Positions 21,650-34,577 of a stretch of 64,000 bases of DNA are shown in pieces; position 1 is the stretch's first letter; every line of letters begins with the position of its first letter. Under the pieces are notes generated by a model. That model saw nothing but the letters and a program-made list of their open reading frames with translations, was not told where the DNA came from and did not search any database. Origin of the DNA: Stentor coeruleus (lineage: Eukaryota > Ciliophora > Heterotrichea > Heterotrichida > Stentoridae); contig MPUH01000031.1 of the NCBI GenBank assembly GCA_001970955.1, positions 89,172 through 153,171 on the forward strand, given 5' to 3'. The position numbers and the translations under genes are program-made.

Positions 21650-24202
21650 TTTATCATAAAACCATCATTAAAATTAATTTCTAGCTTCTTAGTAATAGCA
21701 TATACACAGTCTTTGATTTATGATAATAAATTGTTATTTTCAAAAAAGCTAAAATTTTTATAAATCTAAACTTTAGCTAAATTTTAATTAAAAACAGTAT
21801 TAAAACAATAAAAAGGTCCTAAGCTGTGCTTATACCATAGTCCTCTGGGTTAAAAAGTGTTTTATCAAAGCTACAACTTACAAAAACTTAATAAAACAAA
21901 GTCTAAAACTTTCTTTGCTCAGTAACTTGCTTGCAAAACTAATAATAATAATTAGCAATTGAATCACATTTAAAAAGATAATCCACATTATCTTTGTGTG
22001 AAAGTAAGCATAAAGGCAATTGCCTAAGACTATGAAAAAAATGAAATTTTATGAAACATAAAGATTTTAGCTTATGAAAATGAAAGGCTTAAAATCCAAC
22101 TTAATATAAAAAGATATAAGTGGAGGTTTAATATGTTATGCTGATTAAAAATAAACCGATATTTTACAGATAAATTATTTTTATATTTTGTTTCCTATGA
22201 TTTTTCCATGATGCATATGATATTGCTTCCTGAGACTAGTAATTTTTTTATCAGCTATGAATGTAGTGGAGAAGAAAATTTTATACAGTTTTAAAAATAC
22301 AAAAAATATTAATTTAGAAGCTTATTTTTAATATATTGTATTTATCTATCTGAGAAAATATAATAATGAGAAATCTGAATCGGGATTTTTAATCGTATTA
22401 TATGGCTTATTTTAGTTTTTATTATATAGATGATTTTATTTCTTTATAAGAAAAATTTTATAACCACAGGATAATTTTAAGAAAGCATATGTTTCCAAGA
22501 TTTTTTCTAGGTTTTCCTTAAGATATTTTTTTTAAGTTTGAAGCTTTTAATAAAATTAAGGTCTGAATTTCTGGAGGGTAAAAAAGACCATTTTCCTAAT
22601 TTTACAACAAATTTCAATAAACTGTAGTAAAAGTTGTCAATGAGCTCTTGATGCTATTCGGTATTTTAAAAGTTGAATTCGTGTAAAATATTTTTATAAA
22701 AACCCAAATAAAGGCTTGAAATCTTGTATATAGTATTTTGTAATGAGTTAAAGTGAAATAGGACAATTTTTAATTTATAACTACAGACCAAGTGATATTA
22801 TTTAGTTTTTACAAATAAAATAGCATCAAGATATTTTGAGAATGACATTTTGAAGCTTTTATAATGTTTTCTCTTTTGTTATAAAAGAAACTATAAATTC
22901 TTCGGCATACAAGGCTTAGTTAAAAAAATCAAATAAGGCTTATTTTCTAATATCAAAATTAAAGAAAATTATCGTTGTCTAATTTTCTATATTCTAAAAA
23001 TTCATATAAATCGTTTTATATAAAAGTTTTTGCTTATATAGAGTAATATTATCTAAAACAAGATCAGAAACTAAAAAAAAAGATTTTTGAATTTGCAATT
23101 TTTTCGGATCCAAGAAAGTGTTTTAATAGTAGCTTTGGTGTTCAGTTTCATACAGATTATATACCAATAAAAATGACAGTTAATTTCCATGTTTAACTTA
23201 GTTTTATCTGAAGAAAATAAGTTATTCCGAAAGAAAAGTTTTTCAAGAATAGTTATGACTTTGGATGATTTAAGATATAAAATAAGTTTTTAGATAATTA
23301 AAACACTATTATCTATACTTATCCTGAATAGACTACTGAAAAAGAAGAACTTTTTAATACTAATTGCAGCTTTTTTCCAATATCCTCCTAATTTTTCATA
23401 AAAACTCATCTTCCTTCTTTCTCCATCACTATCTCCCCTTCACCACCAAACTCTCTCCCACTTTCAATCTTCCATTCTTTCTCAAAACACTTTCAAAAAA
23501 AATTTGCCTGATTATAAACAGTTTTTACTGGTCACTAACTCCATCAAAATTCAATAGAAATCTGTAAAGGCACATTACAATAACTACAAAATCAGTCAGT
23601 TTTTCTTTTCTCAACCAGAAAATCCTAATTTCTTTCAATATCAAACCAACTTTAATCCCTAAAATTAATCATATCAAGCTTTATTTTATAAATCTTTAGC
23701 CTTTTCACGCTTTTTTTTATTCCTTAACTCACAAATACTCAAGTTTATATCAAATGACTAAGATTACTATATAAAATGATTTCATATCATCTAAAGGCAA
23801 AGTTAAAAGAAAAATTATATTGAAGAAGGTATTTTTGTATAAAAAGAGCATTAAACACTTTAGAAAACTGGGGGAAAAAAAATCATGATAAAAGATACGA
23901 CTTGGTAAGGGTATTATAAGATACCTCAGGTGTATATTTTGATAATCTCCAAGAATGGTTATGAAAAGAATGAAAACTCATTTGCATTTCTGAAACAACT
24001 GGGCGATTTTTTTCTAATACCTTGACCGGCTGGGGATGAAATTAGTATAGCAAAGACCTCTCATGAAAATCTTCAAAGTTCAAGGCATTAGAGCCTTTAA
24101 AGTATAATACCTTAAGACTTTTCCATATGAAAAGGACTTTTAGGGTAACATTTCTTAAGGAATAAATTAACTATGAACACAAAAAACTACTGTTAATAGC
24201 TG
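21650..24202. other. 2.5-kb AT-rich gene-free region
   Basis: No gene is supported. A strongly pyrimidine- and C-rich block lies at 23370-23560. A patch at 23880-24130, just 3' of the next zinc-finger gene, is more complex and contains the imperfect palindrome atacctcaggtgtat (23921-23935). Confidence 0.5.
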
Positions 24203-24559
24203 TTAAATGTTTTTTTTAGACTTATATTTGCGAATAGCTACTTTTTCTTCTACGTCTAAATCGTCATCTCCTTCAAGCCTGTGGTATTTATAGTGTACAG
24301 ACAATGAGCTTATATGCCTGAATTTTTGACCACAATAGCGACATTCATATGGCTTTTGCCCTGAGTGTAAATATGAATGCTCAGTCAAATTTTGCTTGCT
24401 TGAGAAACACTTGTCACAATCTGGACATTGGAAACGATCTTTTGCCACGTGACTTATGAGTATATGCCTCTTTAAGTTTAACTTTGTGGTATATGATTTA
24501 CCACATCCGTTTGCTATACAACAATATTGTCTGACAATAAAATCTTCAAAGACTTTCAT
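24203..24559 (-). CDS. Three-finger C2H2 zinc-finger protein
   Basis: 118 aa, starting at the ATG at 24559 (MKVFEDFIVRQYCC), chosen because its paralogue at 27.2 kb aligns from the same Met; an ATG seven codons upstream is possible. Three C2H2 fingers: CIANGC with H-x4-H, CPDC with H-x3-H and CRYC with H-x3-H. Linker SGQKPYEC is TGEKPF-like. Helices are TTKLNLKRH, SSKQNLTEH and RHISSLSVH. A short acidic then basic tail ends in RKYKSKKNI. Sequence-specific DNA binding is likely; with no other domain it could be a repressor, competitor or architectural factor. It is nearly identical in helix residues to the 27.2-kb gene, so the two should bind similar DNA. Confidence 0.92.
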   Translation of the reverse strand: MKVFEDFIVRQYCCIANGCGKSYTTKLNLKRHILISHVAKDRFQCPDCDKCFSSKQNLTEHSYLHSGQKPYECRYCGQKFRHISSLSVHYKYHRLEGDDDLDVEEKVAIRKYKSKKNI

Positions 24560-27231
24560 TTTATTTATAATCTCTACCATTTATAAAAGAATCAGGTAGA
24601 ATGCGACAAAATTTTTTAATGGTGATTCTAAGAATACTTTAAGTCCTTAAAGACCTAGGCTGGAAAATGAAACAAGACCTAAGATTTTGATGTTCTATAG
24701 GTCAATTTTTAATTATTTGTATTCCCCTTATGTTTTATAATAAAAGACTAGACTTTGGTTGAATCTATGAGTATGGAAACTTACAGGAAATCCATACAAT
24801 TTTCCCCCAAAACTCTTTTAAACACATAAAAAAGCTAGAATTAAACTTAAATAACTGAGGGAAAATAGTATCATATGCAAATAAAGCCTTTTATGAATTT
24901 TATCTTAAATTTCCTAAGGTAATTTTTCCTTTTATTCAACTTTCTTGATCTTGAGGAAAAAAATTTACTTTTTTGACAATAAAAATACTTTATTTTAATA
25001 TTTTAACGTATAATTAAACTTTCAAGTATAAAAAACAAGCCAATTTCGATATAAAAAAGCTGTAAAGATTGTTCCACTCCAAAACCAACAGGCATTGTAA
25101 AAATACCATTTTTCTAAGAGGAATATAAAAATTATAACTATAAGCAAAAAGGCTATTAAGTAATTAAGCATGGTTATTAAAAAGAACGCATAAATGCTGG
25201 CTTTTCTAATATTTTTGCTACAAGGTTGTACAACTTTTACACAAATCTTCAAGTTGAATACGTTTATCCCTACGGTTTTTTTTATTTTTCTAGTTTTTAA
25301 AGCAAATTTCGCTTTTCACTAGATTTTCACTGGAAGATTTGCTTAGAACCCAAACTTTACTTAATTAGGGAAAAGATAAGGCATAAGCATAAAAAGATCT
25401 TATTTATGCTCTTTACCTGAATTACTCTAATAAAAAGTATCTTTTAAAGGTAAAAAGACTAAAATAAAGCTATTGAACTTCCTTTTTTTTGGAATAAAAG
25501 GAAAAGTGCTGAAAAACGGGGAAGGAATGAAGTTTTATTATACAAAGTTTATGATTTTATATATAACTAATGTAAAACTAGGATAAAACTTAAACACTTT
25601 AGCTTATGCTGGAGATTTGTATGTATTTTAGAATTTATTTCTGAAAAGAAGGATTTCTTCCTCAAATCCATGCTTATGAATCTCTATGATTAGATTTCCT
25701 AGGATAAAAGATTAGCTTGAGAGAAGCTCTTATCTAGTCATTTATCTTACTCTGGTTTCGGTAGTAAAAATTTTATAGTTTTATATCTTTGGAGTATGAT
25801 ATTTTCATAATAACTTAGAAATATATATATAAAATCATAACAATTACAATATTACAACATATTTAAGGTATCTACAACCTAAGAATATTCTTTTTTCATC
25901 CCTAAAGATGAACTTAAAAATTCACGACAAAATTTTGTTTATCACAAAAACATGCTATCAAATATTTTTTTATATTTTTTTTACCTGCTATATAAAGGAA
26001 AGATTACACAATAAAAACTTTTATTCAATTTAGCAGCTAGCCTAATCATTTTTTTTAACAATTTCAATTCTGACTTGTCATTTATCAAGAGTAGTACTTT
26101 ATAAAGTTTACCTATGTAAATAAATCGTTAAAATTCCAATCATCCCCGTAGTTTTTTCTATATGCATTACTTATTTTATCTTATTATTCTTAAACCTACT
26201 CTAAAGTTTATTTTTATTACTTGATTTACTTGTTTATTTTTGTCTTAGCAAAGAAAAAAAATTATAAAAGTTTGATATGCCCTTTTATCACTTTTCTTGT
26301 ATTTTAAGCTTCAACTATTATTATCTCTTTATATATAGAAAGTTTCTCTTGAAAATCTTATAAGTAGAGTTCTTAATATTCCATTCTGAGATATATCATT
26401 ATAATATTTATATACCTTTCAACTATAATCAATCAGAAAAATATTATCTTCTGTATATAAGGCATAGCATAAAATAATTAAATACTTTATGAAAAATCCT
26501 TTGAAAAAATCTGCCAAACACTAGAATACATTGTATTAAGAAAAGTTTAAAAAAATGTAAAAACAATAAAAACATAGAAAACTATTAAATATAAATATTA
26601 TAAACACTTGAATCTATTTTCATCAATATATTATGAGATAATAAATGTATATAATAAAATGAGATTTATAAGATATTATGATTTTAGCATTAAAAACATA
26701 AAAATGCATCATTTATTTTATGGTGAAATACGTATTTTTATACCAAAACGATTAAAAACTTGATAAACAATAATAGGATACTTAGTTTAAATACTATTAT
26801 TTAGTATTCAATACACTTTAATTTCTGTGATTTTGAACTGGAAATGATATATACGCAAATCAATTTTTGAAAAGTAATTCTGAATTGGTATTTTCTAGAA
26901 TTTGATTTTAATCTTGCAAATAAATTTCCTTTGTACCTATTTTAAATATTTAAGTATAATAATTTATTAAGTTTATTTTATTTACTGAAATAAGTTGTAA
27001 TCATTAAATTACAGGAAGATTTTTTATTGAAAATACCGCGACTTTGGCCAATGATTTATATAGAGTTCACATAACGCAATTACTTATCATCTTAAGTGAC
27101 TAAGCAAAAAAAGATGATTATTTTAAATTCCCATCTACTTCCTAAACCAAATATATAAAATTATTTTATTGCAAAAATTTTATGTTATAGGATTGGTTAA
27201 ACTATTCAATTTTTATTTTTAAGTTGCTTAG
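24560..27231. other. 2.7-kb AT-rich gene-free region
   Basis: A short hydrophobic frame at 25022-25252 (minus) lacks an ATG start and is not called. A near-palindrome centred on agatct lies at 25387-25409. Otherwise nothing recognisable. Confidence 0.5.
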
Positions 27232-27585
27232 CTAGTTCTCAAAAGTTTGAGTACTTTTATCTTGGAATTTAGATGAAATTCCTTTTAGTTCATTTTGCTC
27301 ATATAGATGTCTTTTATAATGAAGTGATAAAGAGCTGATATGCCTGAAAAATTCTTGGCATATGCCACAGGTATAAGGTTTTTCTCCTGAGTGCAAGTAC
27401 TTATGTTCAATTAAATTTTGTTTACTTGCAAAACATTTTTGGCATTGATCGCATTTGAATCTTTCAGTCTTAACATGGCTCACAAGGATATGTCTCTTCA
27501 GATTAAGCTTGGTGGTGTATGTCCTTCCGCATTCATTCGCTATACAGCAGTACTGGGTGATGATGTAATCTTCGAATGCTTTCAT
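27232..27585 (-). CDS. Three-finger C2H2 zinc-finger protein
   Basis: 117 aa from the ATG at 27585 (MKAFEDYIITQYCC); the frame is open to 27675 but the paralogue supports this start. Three fingers: CIANEC with H-x4-H, CDQC with H-x3-H and CGIC with H-x3-H. Linker SGEKPYTC is close to the classical TGEKPY. Helices TTKLNLKRH, ASKQNLIEH and RHISSLSLH match the 24.2-kb gene almost residue for residue. The C-terminal tail (KGISSKFQDKSTQTFEN) differs. A DNA-binding regulator is likely. It is flanked by 2.7 kb and 5 kb of gene-free DNA. Confidence 0.92.
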   Translation of the reverse strand: MKAFEDYIITQYCCIANECGRTYTTKLNLKRHILVSHVKTERFKCDQCQKCFASKQNLIEHKYLHSGEKPYTCGICQEFFRHISSLSLHYKRHLYEQNELKGISSKFQDKSTQTFEN

Positions 27586-30500
27586 TATTAAATTATAACC
27601 GTATATACAGACTACTTTAGATGTTCCAATTGTAATAAATTTAAAGCTATTATATGAATTTCTAAATACTTTCAATGTCTCGGCCTTGATACACTATTTA
27701 AATTTATTGTGCATATAAAGGCATTATTAAAACTACAAACTATAAAGGGTTATTTTTTCTTCAGATATCGTAATTTACATCTTGAAACCTCACTAAAACA
27801 ATCAACATAAGCTAAAAAATAAAGCATTATCTTGCATCCTAGTTTCTTCTTTATATAAAATCTAGTTCTCGATCAAAAGTATTCTTCTATATTTTGCACA
27901 CCTTAATTATCAAGAGAATCTTCAGCTTTTCTTACCTCTAACTACTACTTACAACACAGAATGCATTTATTTTACATCTATGAATTCACTTTCTAATTCT
28001 ATAAATTTTCTCCACAAATCTCCCAATCCTAACTTGAGATTTTTTTAAAAAATCTTGGGGAAAATTTGAATTTGTTTTCCGCATTATTAATGCATTAAAA
28101 AAAGCACTATTCTAGTTGCTGATACTTAAATCTTTGTAATATCTAATCTTCTTATGTAAAATTAAAAGCTATTATAGTGTCTGTTTGCCTTGGATGTGTT
28201 TATATCCTTGACCAAAATTTAAATTTTTGTGGAATCATTTAAAGTTAATTGGACAGTTTTTTCTTAGATGTACTATGATTTTGATTCTACTTGGTAAATA
28301 ATAATTTTTTATTAAGTTAATGAATGCAGATAGGCTTGGTAAGAGACTTGGTTGATTGGTCGTCTTGGAAATATTATCGACCTTTTTAATATTTTTACCA
28401 TATTTTTGCTAATCACTCTATTAAATAGGCTGTTAAAAGTCTGAAAATGAATGCGTTTTAGAGATTTATCTAAAATAGAGGTAGACTTGAATGATAAAAT
28501 GAAAATTCATTTAATTAAACAATATTAAAAGTATTTTTTTTAATTTATCAAGAGTTAGATAAAAGTAATCAGTTAAAGGGAGATAGAGTGTTTTTTTGGG
28601 ATGGAGTAATGCTATATCGATTCTCTTATCATTTTTATTAAGAAATAAAGAAGCTTTAATATATATTATAGAGAAAAAAAACTACTAAAAATAAACATAC
28701 TGCGAGCTTTAAAGAGAAAATTTTGGATTATGATGAATAATATATTTTTTGCATAATTTTTCAGTGCTAAAATACACCTAAAGTAAGATTCCCTTCAGTT
28801 TAAGGTGCCTTTTTTGTATTTTTTTGCTACCATATTACTACTTTATTACCCTAAAACGTATATCTTTTCATTAGCTAGTTTTCTGTAATTGTTACTAACT
28901 CTTAAATATGTTATTAAACCTCCTCTACTATGATTATACAAATTTGGATTTCTCGCAATGCCTCCTACTAAACAATTTCTTTAAACATTTTTTTTAACTT
29001 TATTCTGAGGGAAAATTTTATTTTGTCAATCTTTTATATACAAGAAAATATAAAAGCTACGTTTAAAAACTTTTAAATGCCTTTGTTTGTGAAAAAATAA
29101 AAAAAATTACTCGGGTAAAATTCAAATTTTTATCTGATGTAGTAGCCTAAAAAACAAGTTTTTTAGTTAAAAAATGTAAAAGTAGCAAATGAAAATTAGG
29201 TTTCTATATAAATATCGATTTACCACAAACATAATAGTTTTACTAAGGAGATATAAGATTTTTTCCCAAAATAGGGTTTGAGCTACTATGTAAAATTTGA
29301 ATTACTTTTATGTAAAAATTTTGTTTGATGATAAAGATTACAAATTAATATTTTGGTTAGTTTAATGCGTTTTCGAGGTATATTGATAAAAAAAGACACT
29401 TTTTTCTTGATGAATATAGGAAAATTCTTGATTTTTTATTTGAGAATTTTTTTTAGGCTCATTTGTGTAAAATAGTTTAAGATAAAGACAAACAGCTTGC
29501 TTTTGATATAGAAATTTAAAGGGTACTTAAAATACACTTAAAAAAAGAAAAAAATAATGATATGATAAAAATTCAGGGAAAATTGTAAACTGATTTGATT
29601 TGATTTAAGCTAAAAAGTGATAGCACTTATTAATATAATAAAAAATAGAATCTGAGATAGAAATGATATATAAATTGGTGTTGATTTTAGAAAATAATAT
29701 ATTACATTTTATGACTATATTGTACAGTTCTTATAAGATTTGGGTTTTGTGCTAATTAAAGATATTAGAAATATAGTATTTATTGATTCTTAAATTTATT
29801 TATGTAAGTGCTTGATACAATGATTTTGTTTTATATAATATTTTTTAGTTTAAAAACTTTTATTTTATATGCAAATGTATGCAGGATGCATCATTTTTTA
29901 GTGTGATTATAAAATTTATAAAAAATCATAAAACAAATAATTAAAGCTTAACTTCTCATTTTATAAAAAGATGTAATCATATAATAAATATCAGTTTTTT
30001 TTTAGAATAATCTAAAGTATATTGAATAGAATATGAATGAGTTTTAGTTTATTGCAAAGTGCCTATAGTTATCATAAGCATTTTATTATAAAAGTATAAG
30101 CAAAAGGTTATAAATATATATTTTTAAAGATTTATGCCAATAAAACATTAATTTTTTTTAAAGCAATCAAACTAAACTTAAATTCCACAAAATTAGTAAG
30201 CATTTGGATTATTATAATATGCATAAAAAATAAACTTTAAATTTATGTATCAAAGAAAATTGATATTCTATACATAAAACTGTACCACCTCGAGAATTAT
30301 ATAAAAATAAAGCCAGAAAGTTGAAGATCCATTTCATAATCACACTAGGGTATTTTTCAACATAAATATCCAATTTAGTCAGACCTAAGTTCAAACCTAT
30401 ATCATGGCCTTTTTAAATAATAACATAATATTTATTTAATCTAGTAAATATTTATCTCCGTAACAAAATTTAATAAAAAAGCTCATTTTATAATAGTCAA

Positions 30501-32593
30501 CACAATATAAAGAATTTAATTCACTTTTATTATAAGATTTTGTGTTTGATTTAATTTGATAAAATTTTCATAAGAAAAAACACATTTCAAGAAAGATTTT
30601 AGATTTAACATCAAAACTTTGAATAAATTCTTGAAATTAGTACAGTTTTTGATGAAATTTTCTGTAAAAAAAATACATTTTTTCTTTTGCAGTGAAACTA
30701 ACGATTTCATAGCATTTGGTGTGATTGTTTTAAATAAAGATTTGCTAAAGATTATTGGAATTAAATGCTAATCATAAGATATTCATAGGGTATTTAATGT
30801 TATTTTTTAAGGTTTAGGAAATTGAGATGTTAAGACTAATATTTTATATGAAAGCCATAGAGTTTGTGTATTTTACTTAATGATTATTTATTAAAAGTAT
30901 AAGTAATTGATTACTATCCTTAGTAATTTATAATATTATTTTCCTTAATCTATTTTTTATTTTTATCAAAGAGATTAATAGAAAACAAGTAATCATATAA
31001 AGTCTTACTAAAACAATCATATAAAAATACGTAATAAACCCATCTAAACATAACAAAACTCTTTAATATAATATATTTCAGTTTTTTTTTTATAGCAATC
31101 TTGCTTTAAAGTATAAAATAGTCATTTTATTAAATCACACAATTTTGTATATACAATAAAAACTACTAAACCAGAACCTTACAAATTTAATATAAAATTT
31201 TTAGATCATATATATAAAACAATAAATAACAAAACATTAAAATATTTTCAAAAAGGTATTATTTTTATGTTGTTTCAATGAAAAGATCCAATAGTTAAAA
31301 ATGTGTTGATTTATTTGTAATATTAATAACTTATTTAACCTAAATATACTTGTAAACGCTATTATGCATAACATTTTATATTCAATATTGTAAATATTCC
31401 TATTTATCAAATTTTGCGAGCATAAACAATAAAATATGAGTATATTATATTGATAAAGTAGGAGTATATAATAAATTTCAATTCAGATTTCATGCTAATA
31501 CAATTATAAAAACTAAAACTTAAGTTTTAAACAAAGAATAGATTCCTTTTTAAGTTTTAAACTTTTATAGCTAATAATCATGTTTATAAAAGTAATATTT
31601 AAGTGATTTAAAATATAGTTAATAATACTTTAGATAAAATATGCTCTTTGATTCTCAATACAGCACATAACCAGAAAAATTATGCTAGCCTTATCGTATA
31701 AATTATACCAAAAATTAAAGGCAATCAACTCATAAATTAGTAAAACTCATTAAAATTTGCTTACAACTAGATCGAAAAATCTTCCAAATACGATTTTGCA
31801 TTTAAATCATATGTTAAGCCTTTTATCTGGGTATTGATATGCAAAATTAAAGAAATCTCAATAATAGTGTTTACCTTACAACTTTAAATGTTTCTTCATC
31901 GTCTAGCATAATAGACTTAAATTAATAAAAAATTTACTTATAAATTTTACTTTATATATTTTCTCATCATTTCAGATATATATTTATATGCTAAATCCTA
32001 ATACTTCATAATCTAATTACCTATGCCTAAGTTAAAATTTTTCTTTTCTTTTTTCTAACTATGTTATAGTTATTTTTTCATGCTAAGAAATATAAAAAAT
32101 TCAATTCACAAATTTCCCTTGATAGACTACAAATCAACAAATTTGCATCTAGAGCATATACCTCTTTACCAAGCATCCCCAAAAATTAAAAACTATATTC
32201 AAAAAATACAAGTTCANTTACCTCTTTACCAAGCATCCCCAATAAATAAAAACTATATTCAAAAAATACAAGTCCATACAACATCACATGGAAAGTTGAA
32301 TAAATTATAATATAATCAAATACCTTGTGAAATAATCCTATAATCAACTTTACATAATCCAATACTTATAATTTTTTTCCCACAAATGATTTTTAAACAA
32401 GTTTCTATGATAAACCCAGCATTTTACTACCCATATTATAATTAATAAAATCCTATATTTTAAGACAGAATCAACTTCGCACTTTATAATAAATAATACC
32501 AAATTTTTATCAACCTTCTCTGCAAATTTTCAAAAGATTTTAAGTTTCTTAATAAACAATAAAATGATTTTTTTATTTAAATTTTATTTAATC
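27586..32593. other. 5-kb AT-rich gene-free region
   Basis: The longest gap in the window. Short frames at 30212-30394 and 30516-30710 (minus) are low-complexity. A hairpin followed by T-runs lies at 28775-28815. A frame at 32080-32310 spans an N-joined duplication and is not trusted. No transposon or RNA gene recognised. Confidence 0.5.
32159..32276. repeat. 58-bp near-identical duplication around N
   Basis: 32159-32216 and 32219-32276 match with a few substitutions and flank an N at 32217. It resembles the other N-joined duplications, but the mismatches suggest the two ends come from slightly different alleles or low-quality reads. Confidence 0.8.
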
Positions 32594-32893
32594 CTAAATC
32601 AAGTCATCTTCATTATCATGCTCTCTCATATGGATATATAAAAAGCTATATTGTCTAAATTGGTCTCCACAAAGCCTGCATTTGTATGGTTTTTTACCTT
32701 CGTGTTTAAACTTATGTTCTTTGAGATTTTGGTTTGATGCGAATGATTGATTGCATTTTGGACATAAGTACTTTTTTGATTTTAAGTGTATTTTCTCGAT
32801 GTGCCATTTGAGATTGAATTTCGACTTGTATGATTTATCACAGCCTTCAAACATGCAACAGTAGAGAGTTAGAATCAGTTCCTTGGTTTCCAT
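32594..32893 (-). CDS. Three-finger C2H2 zinc-finger protein
   Basis: Intact 99 aa from ATG to its stop; the most compact of the four C2H2 genes. It begins METKELILTLYCC, then fingers CMFEGC with H-x4-H, CPKC with H-x3-H and CRLC with H-x3-H, ending six residues after the last His (NEDDLI). Linker EGKKPYKC. Helices are KSKFNLKWH, ASNQNLKEH and RQYSFLYIH: the middle finger agrees with its paralogues, the outer two have drifted. This fits a family that keeps one core contact and diversifies the rest. The perfect inverted repeat ataccttagaggtat lies about 40 bp upstream (32933-32947). Confidence 0.9.
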   Translation of the reverse strand: METKELILTLYCCMFEGCDKSYKSKFNLKWHIEKIHLKSKKYLCPKCNQSFASNQNLKEHKFKHEGKKPYKCRLCGDQFRQYSFLYIHMREHDNEDDLI

Positions 32894-34339
32894 TATTATA
32901 TAATCACTAGCACAGTTATTTAAATAATTGAAATACCTTAGAGGTATATTTATAAGATAATATTGATTATCTTTACTTTAAACTAATACTTTTGAAAAAT
33001 TATCCTCTAACTACTCTTATTTCCTGAGTTCTTTTTATAAAGATCAAACAATCTTCAAAGTTTTTAAAGTTTATTTTTATACCATTTCCAATTTTATACC
33101 TATAATGGGTGGATAATATACCTTATCTTAACTTTTCCTACTAATTCCTGCAAGTGTTTTATTGAAATCAGTTTCTGTGATAATAAAAACTGCTCCCAAA
33201 TTGTCTCCAATTTATACTAATTATTTATCCCCTAATAAATTATCGTTATATATCTTTTGCACAATACTTTTTTTGAGGAAATTGAACTTTTTAATAATTT
33301 TCTTCAGGATAAAAGTTGATTTTTATGTGAAAACTACATCAAATGTTTGAAAATATCTTTGTTGTTGTTTTTCATATAACTTAATCTAAAATATATAAAT
33401 CCTAAAAACAAACAAGAAAAGATAGTTTTTTTACTTATAAATTGCCTTTACAAATCGGCTGAATGCTTATTCATATATTAAATATGTTTAGCATGTAAAA
33501 TAGTCAAAGCTGAAATAAATCATAATCAAAAAAATCGAATAAATATTTAAGCAAACTAAGAAATTAGTAATAATTATATAATCTACCTTCTAAATATTCT
33601 AATTAGAATTATTTCTTATATATAAACAGCTTTTCTTATTCAAAAATATACTTTTATATATTATAATAAACGCAGATAAAAGGAAATTAGACTGAAACAA
33701 CCTAATCAAGCTAGAATTCATGAAAAAAACTGGTAAGTTAATTGTAGTAGTTGCTATTCATATATTTTACCCTTGCACTATTAAATAAATTATTATATAT
33801 GAGTTTTCTTATACTATAAACTAATATTTTAATCTAGTCCTACTTAAAAATCCAAAAGTTAATTGAGAGTTTTCTTAGTTCCTAATGAAATTCTAAGAAT
33901 TATAACTTATATAAATCTACTCTTAAATCCTAATAAGGTTTTAAAATCTTTGAGTAGGATGTATATAGTCTTTACTATCCAAAATATTTATTTGATTAAG
34001 CTAATGCAATCAAAATAATTAGGTAATTTATAAGTATGGAAATATAGTAAAAGGCTTAAAAGACAACAGAATCGTTTAGAAATGATCGTAAAACTTGTTA
34101 AAATAGTTTAACATATGGTTTTTCTTTGAAATCAAAGTTAAAGTATGTAAAAAATATATAAAATATTTTTAGAAATTAGTATTATAAGTATTTTATATTG
34201 AAAGATTATACTATATATAGATAGTTATTAAATATATGATATATAGATAAGTTATAAGGTATTTCAAAAGAACTTAATTCATAAGATATAAGTTTAAGGG
34301 GGATTTACTATGAAATATATGATTTCTTTGAATCTGAAA

Positions 34340-34507
34340 TTTACTATTACTTGCAATATAATATTTATAAATTGTAAGGTTATAGTTATAATTTTTAAAG
34401 AAATTTAGTGAAGTTGTGTTTTNGTTTACTATTACTTGTGATTTAATATTTATAAATTGTAAGGTTATAGTTATAATTTTTAAAGAAATTTAGTGAAGTT
34501 GTGTTTT
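34340..34507. repeat. 83-bp near-identical duplication around N
   Basis: 34340-34422 and 34425-34507 flank the N at 34423; they differ at a handful of bases near the start. Probable unmerged contig overlap. Confidence 0.8.
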
Positions 34508-34577
34508 GATCTAAAATAAATAAAATTGTATTGGTTTTTATNTGATCTAAAATAAATAAAATTGTATTGGTTTTTAT
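34507..34577. repeat. 35-bp direct duplication around N
   Basis: 34507-34541 and 34543-34577 are identical and flank the N at 34542. It directly follows the previous N-join, so this stretch was assembled from very short pieces. Confidence 0.85.

Noticed and set aside
23364-23567. 67-codon frame in a pyrimidine-rich block
   Set aside because: No ATG start and composition follows the C/T-rich DNA; regarded as skewed non-coding sequence.
23690-23740. U5 snRNA-like string (ataaatcttt followed by gccttttcac)
   Set aside because: The loop sequence is imperfect and no flanking stem can pair, so chance similarity is the better explanation.
25022-25252. Hydrophobic 76-codon frame on the minus strand, membrane-protein-like
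   Set aside because: Opens only with TTG; no upstream ATG or intron gives a proper start, and T-rich DNA readily yields hydrophobic translations.
25387-25409. Near-palindrome centred on agatct
   Set aside because: Short imperfect palindromes are expected by chance in AT-rich DNA; no T-run or neighbouring feature supports a role.
30516-30710. 64-codon frame with ATG on the minus strand
   Set aside because: Almost only Lys, Asn, Phe, Leu and Ile; indistinguishable from chance in this base composition.
32080-32310. Small frame spanning an N-joined duplication
   Set aside because: Half of its length is the duplicated block; without it only about 50 codons remain and nothing is recognisable.
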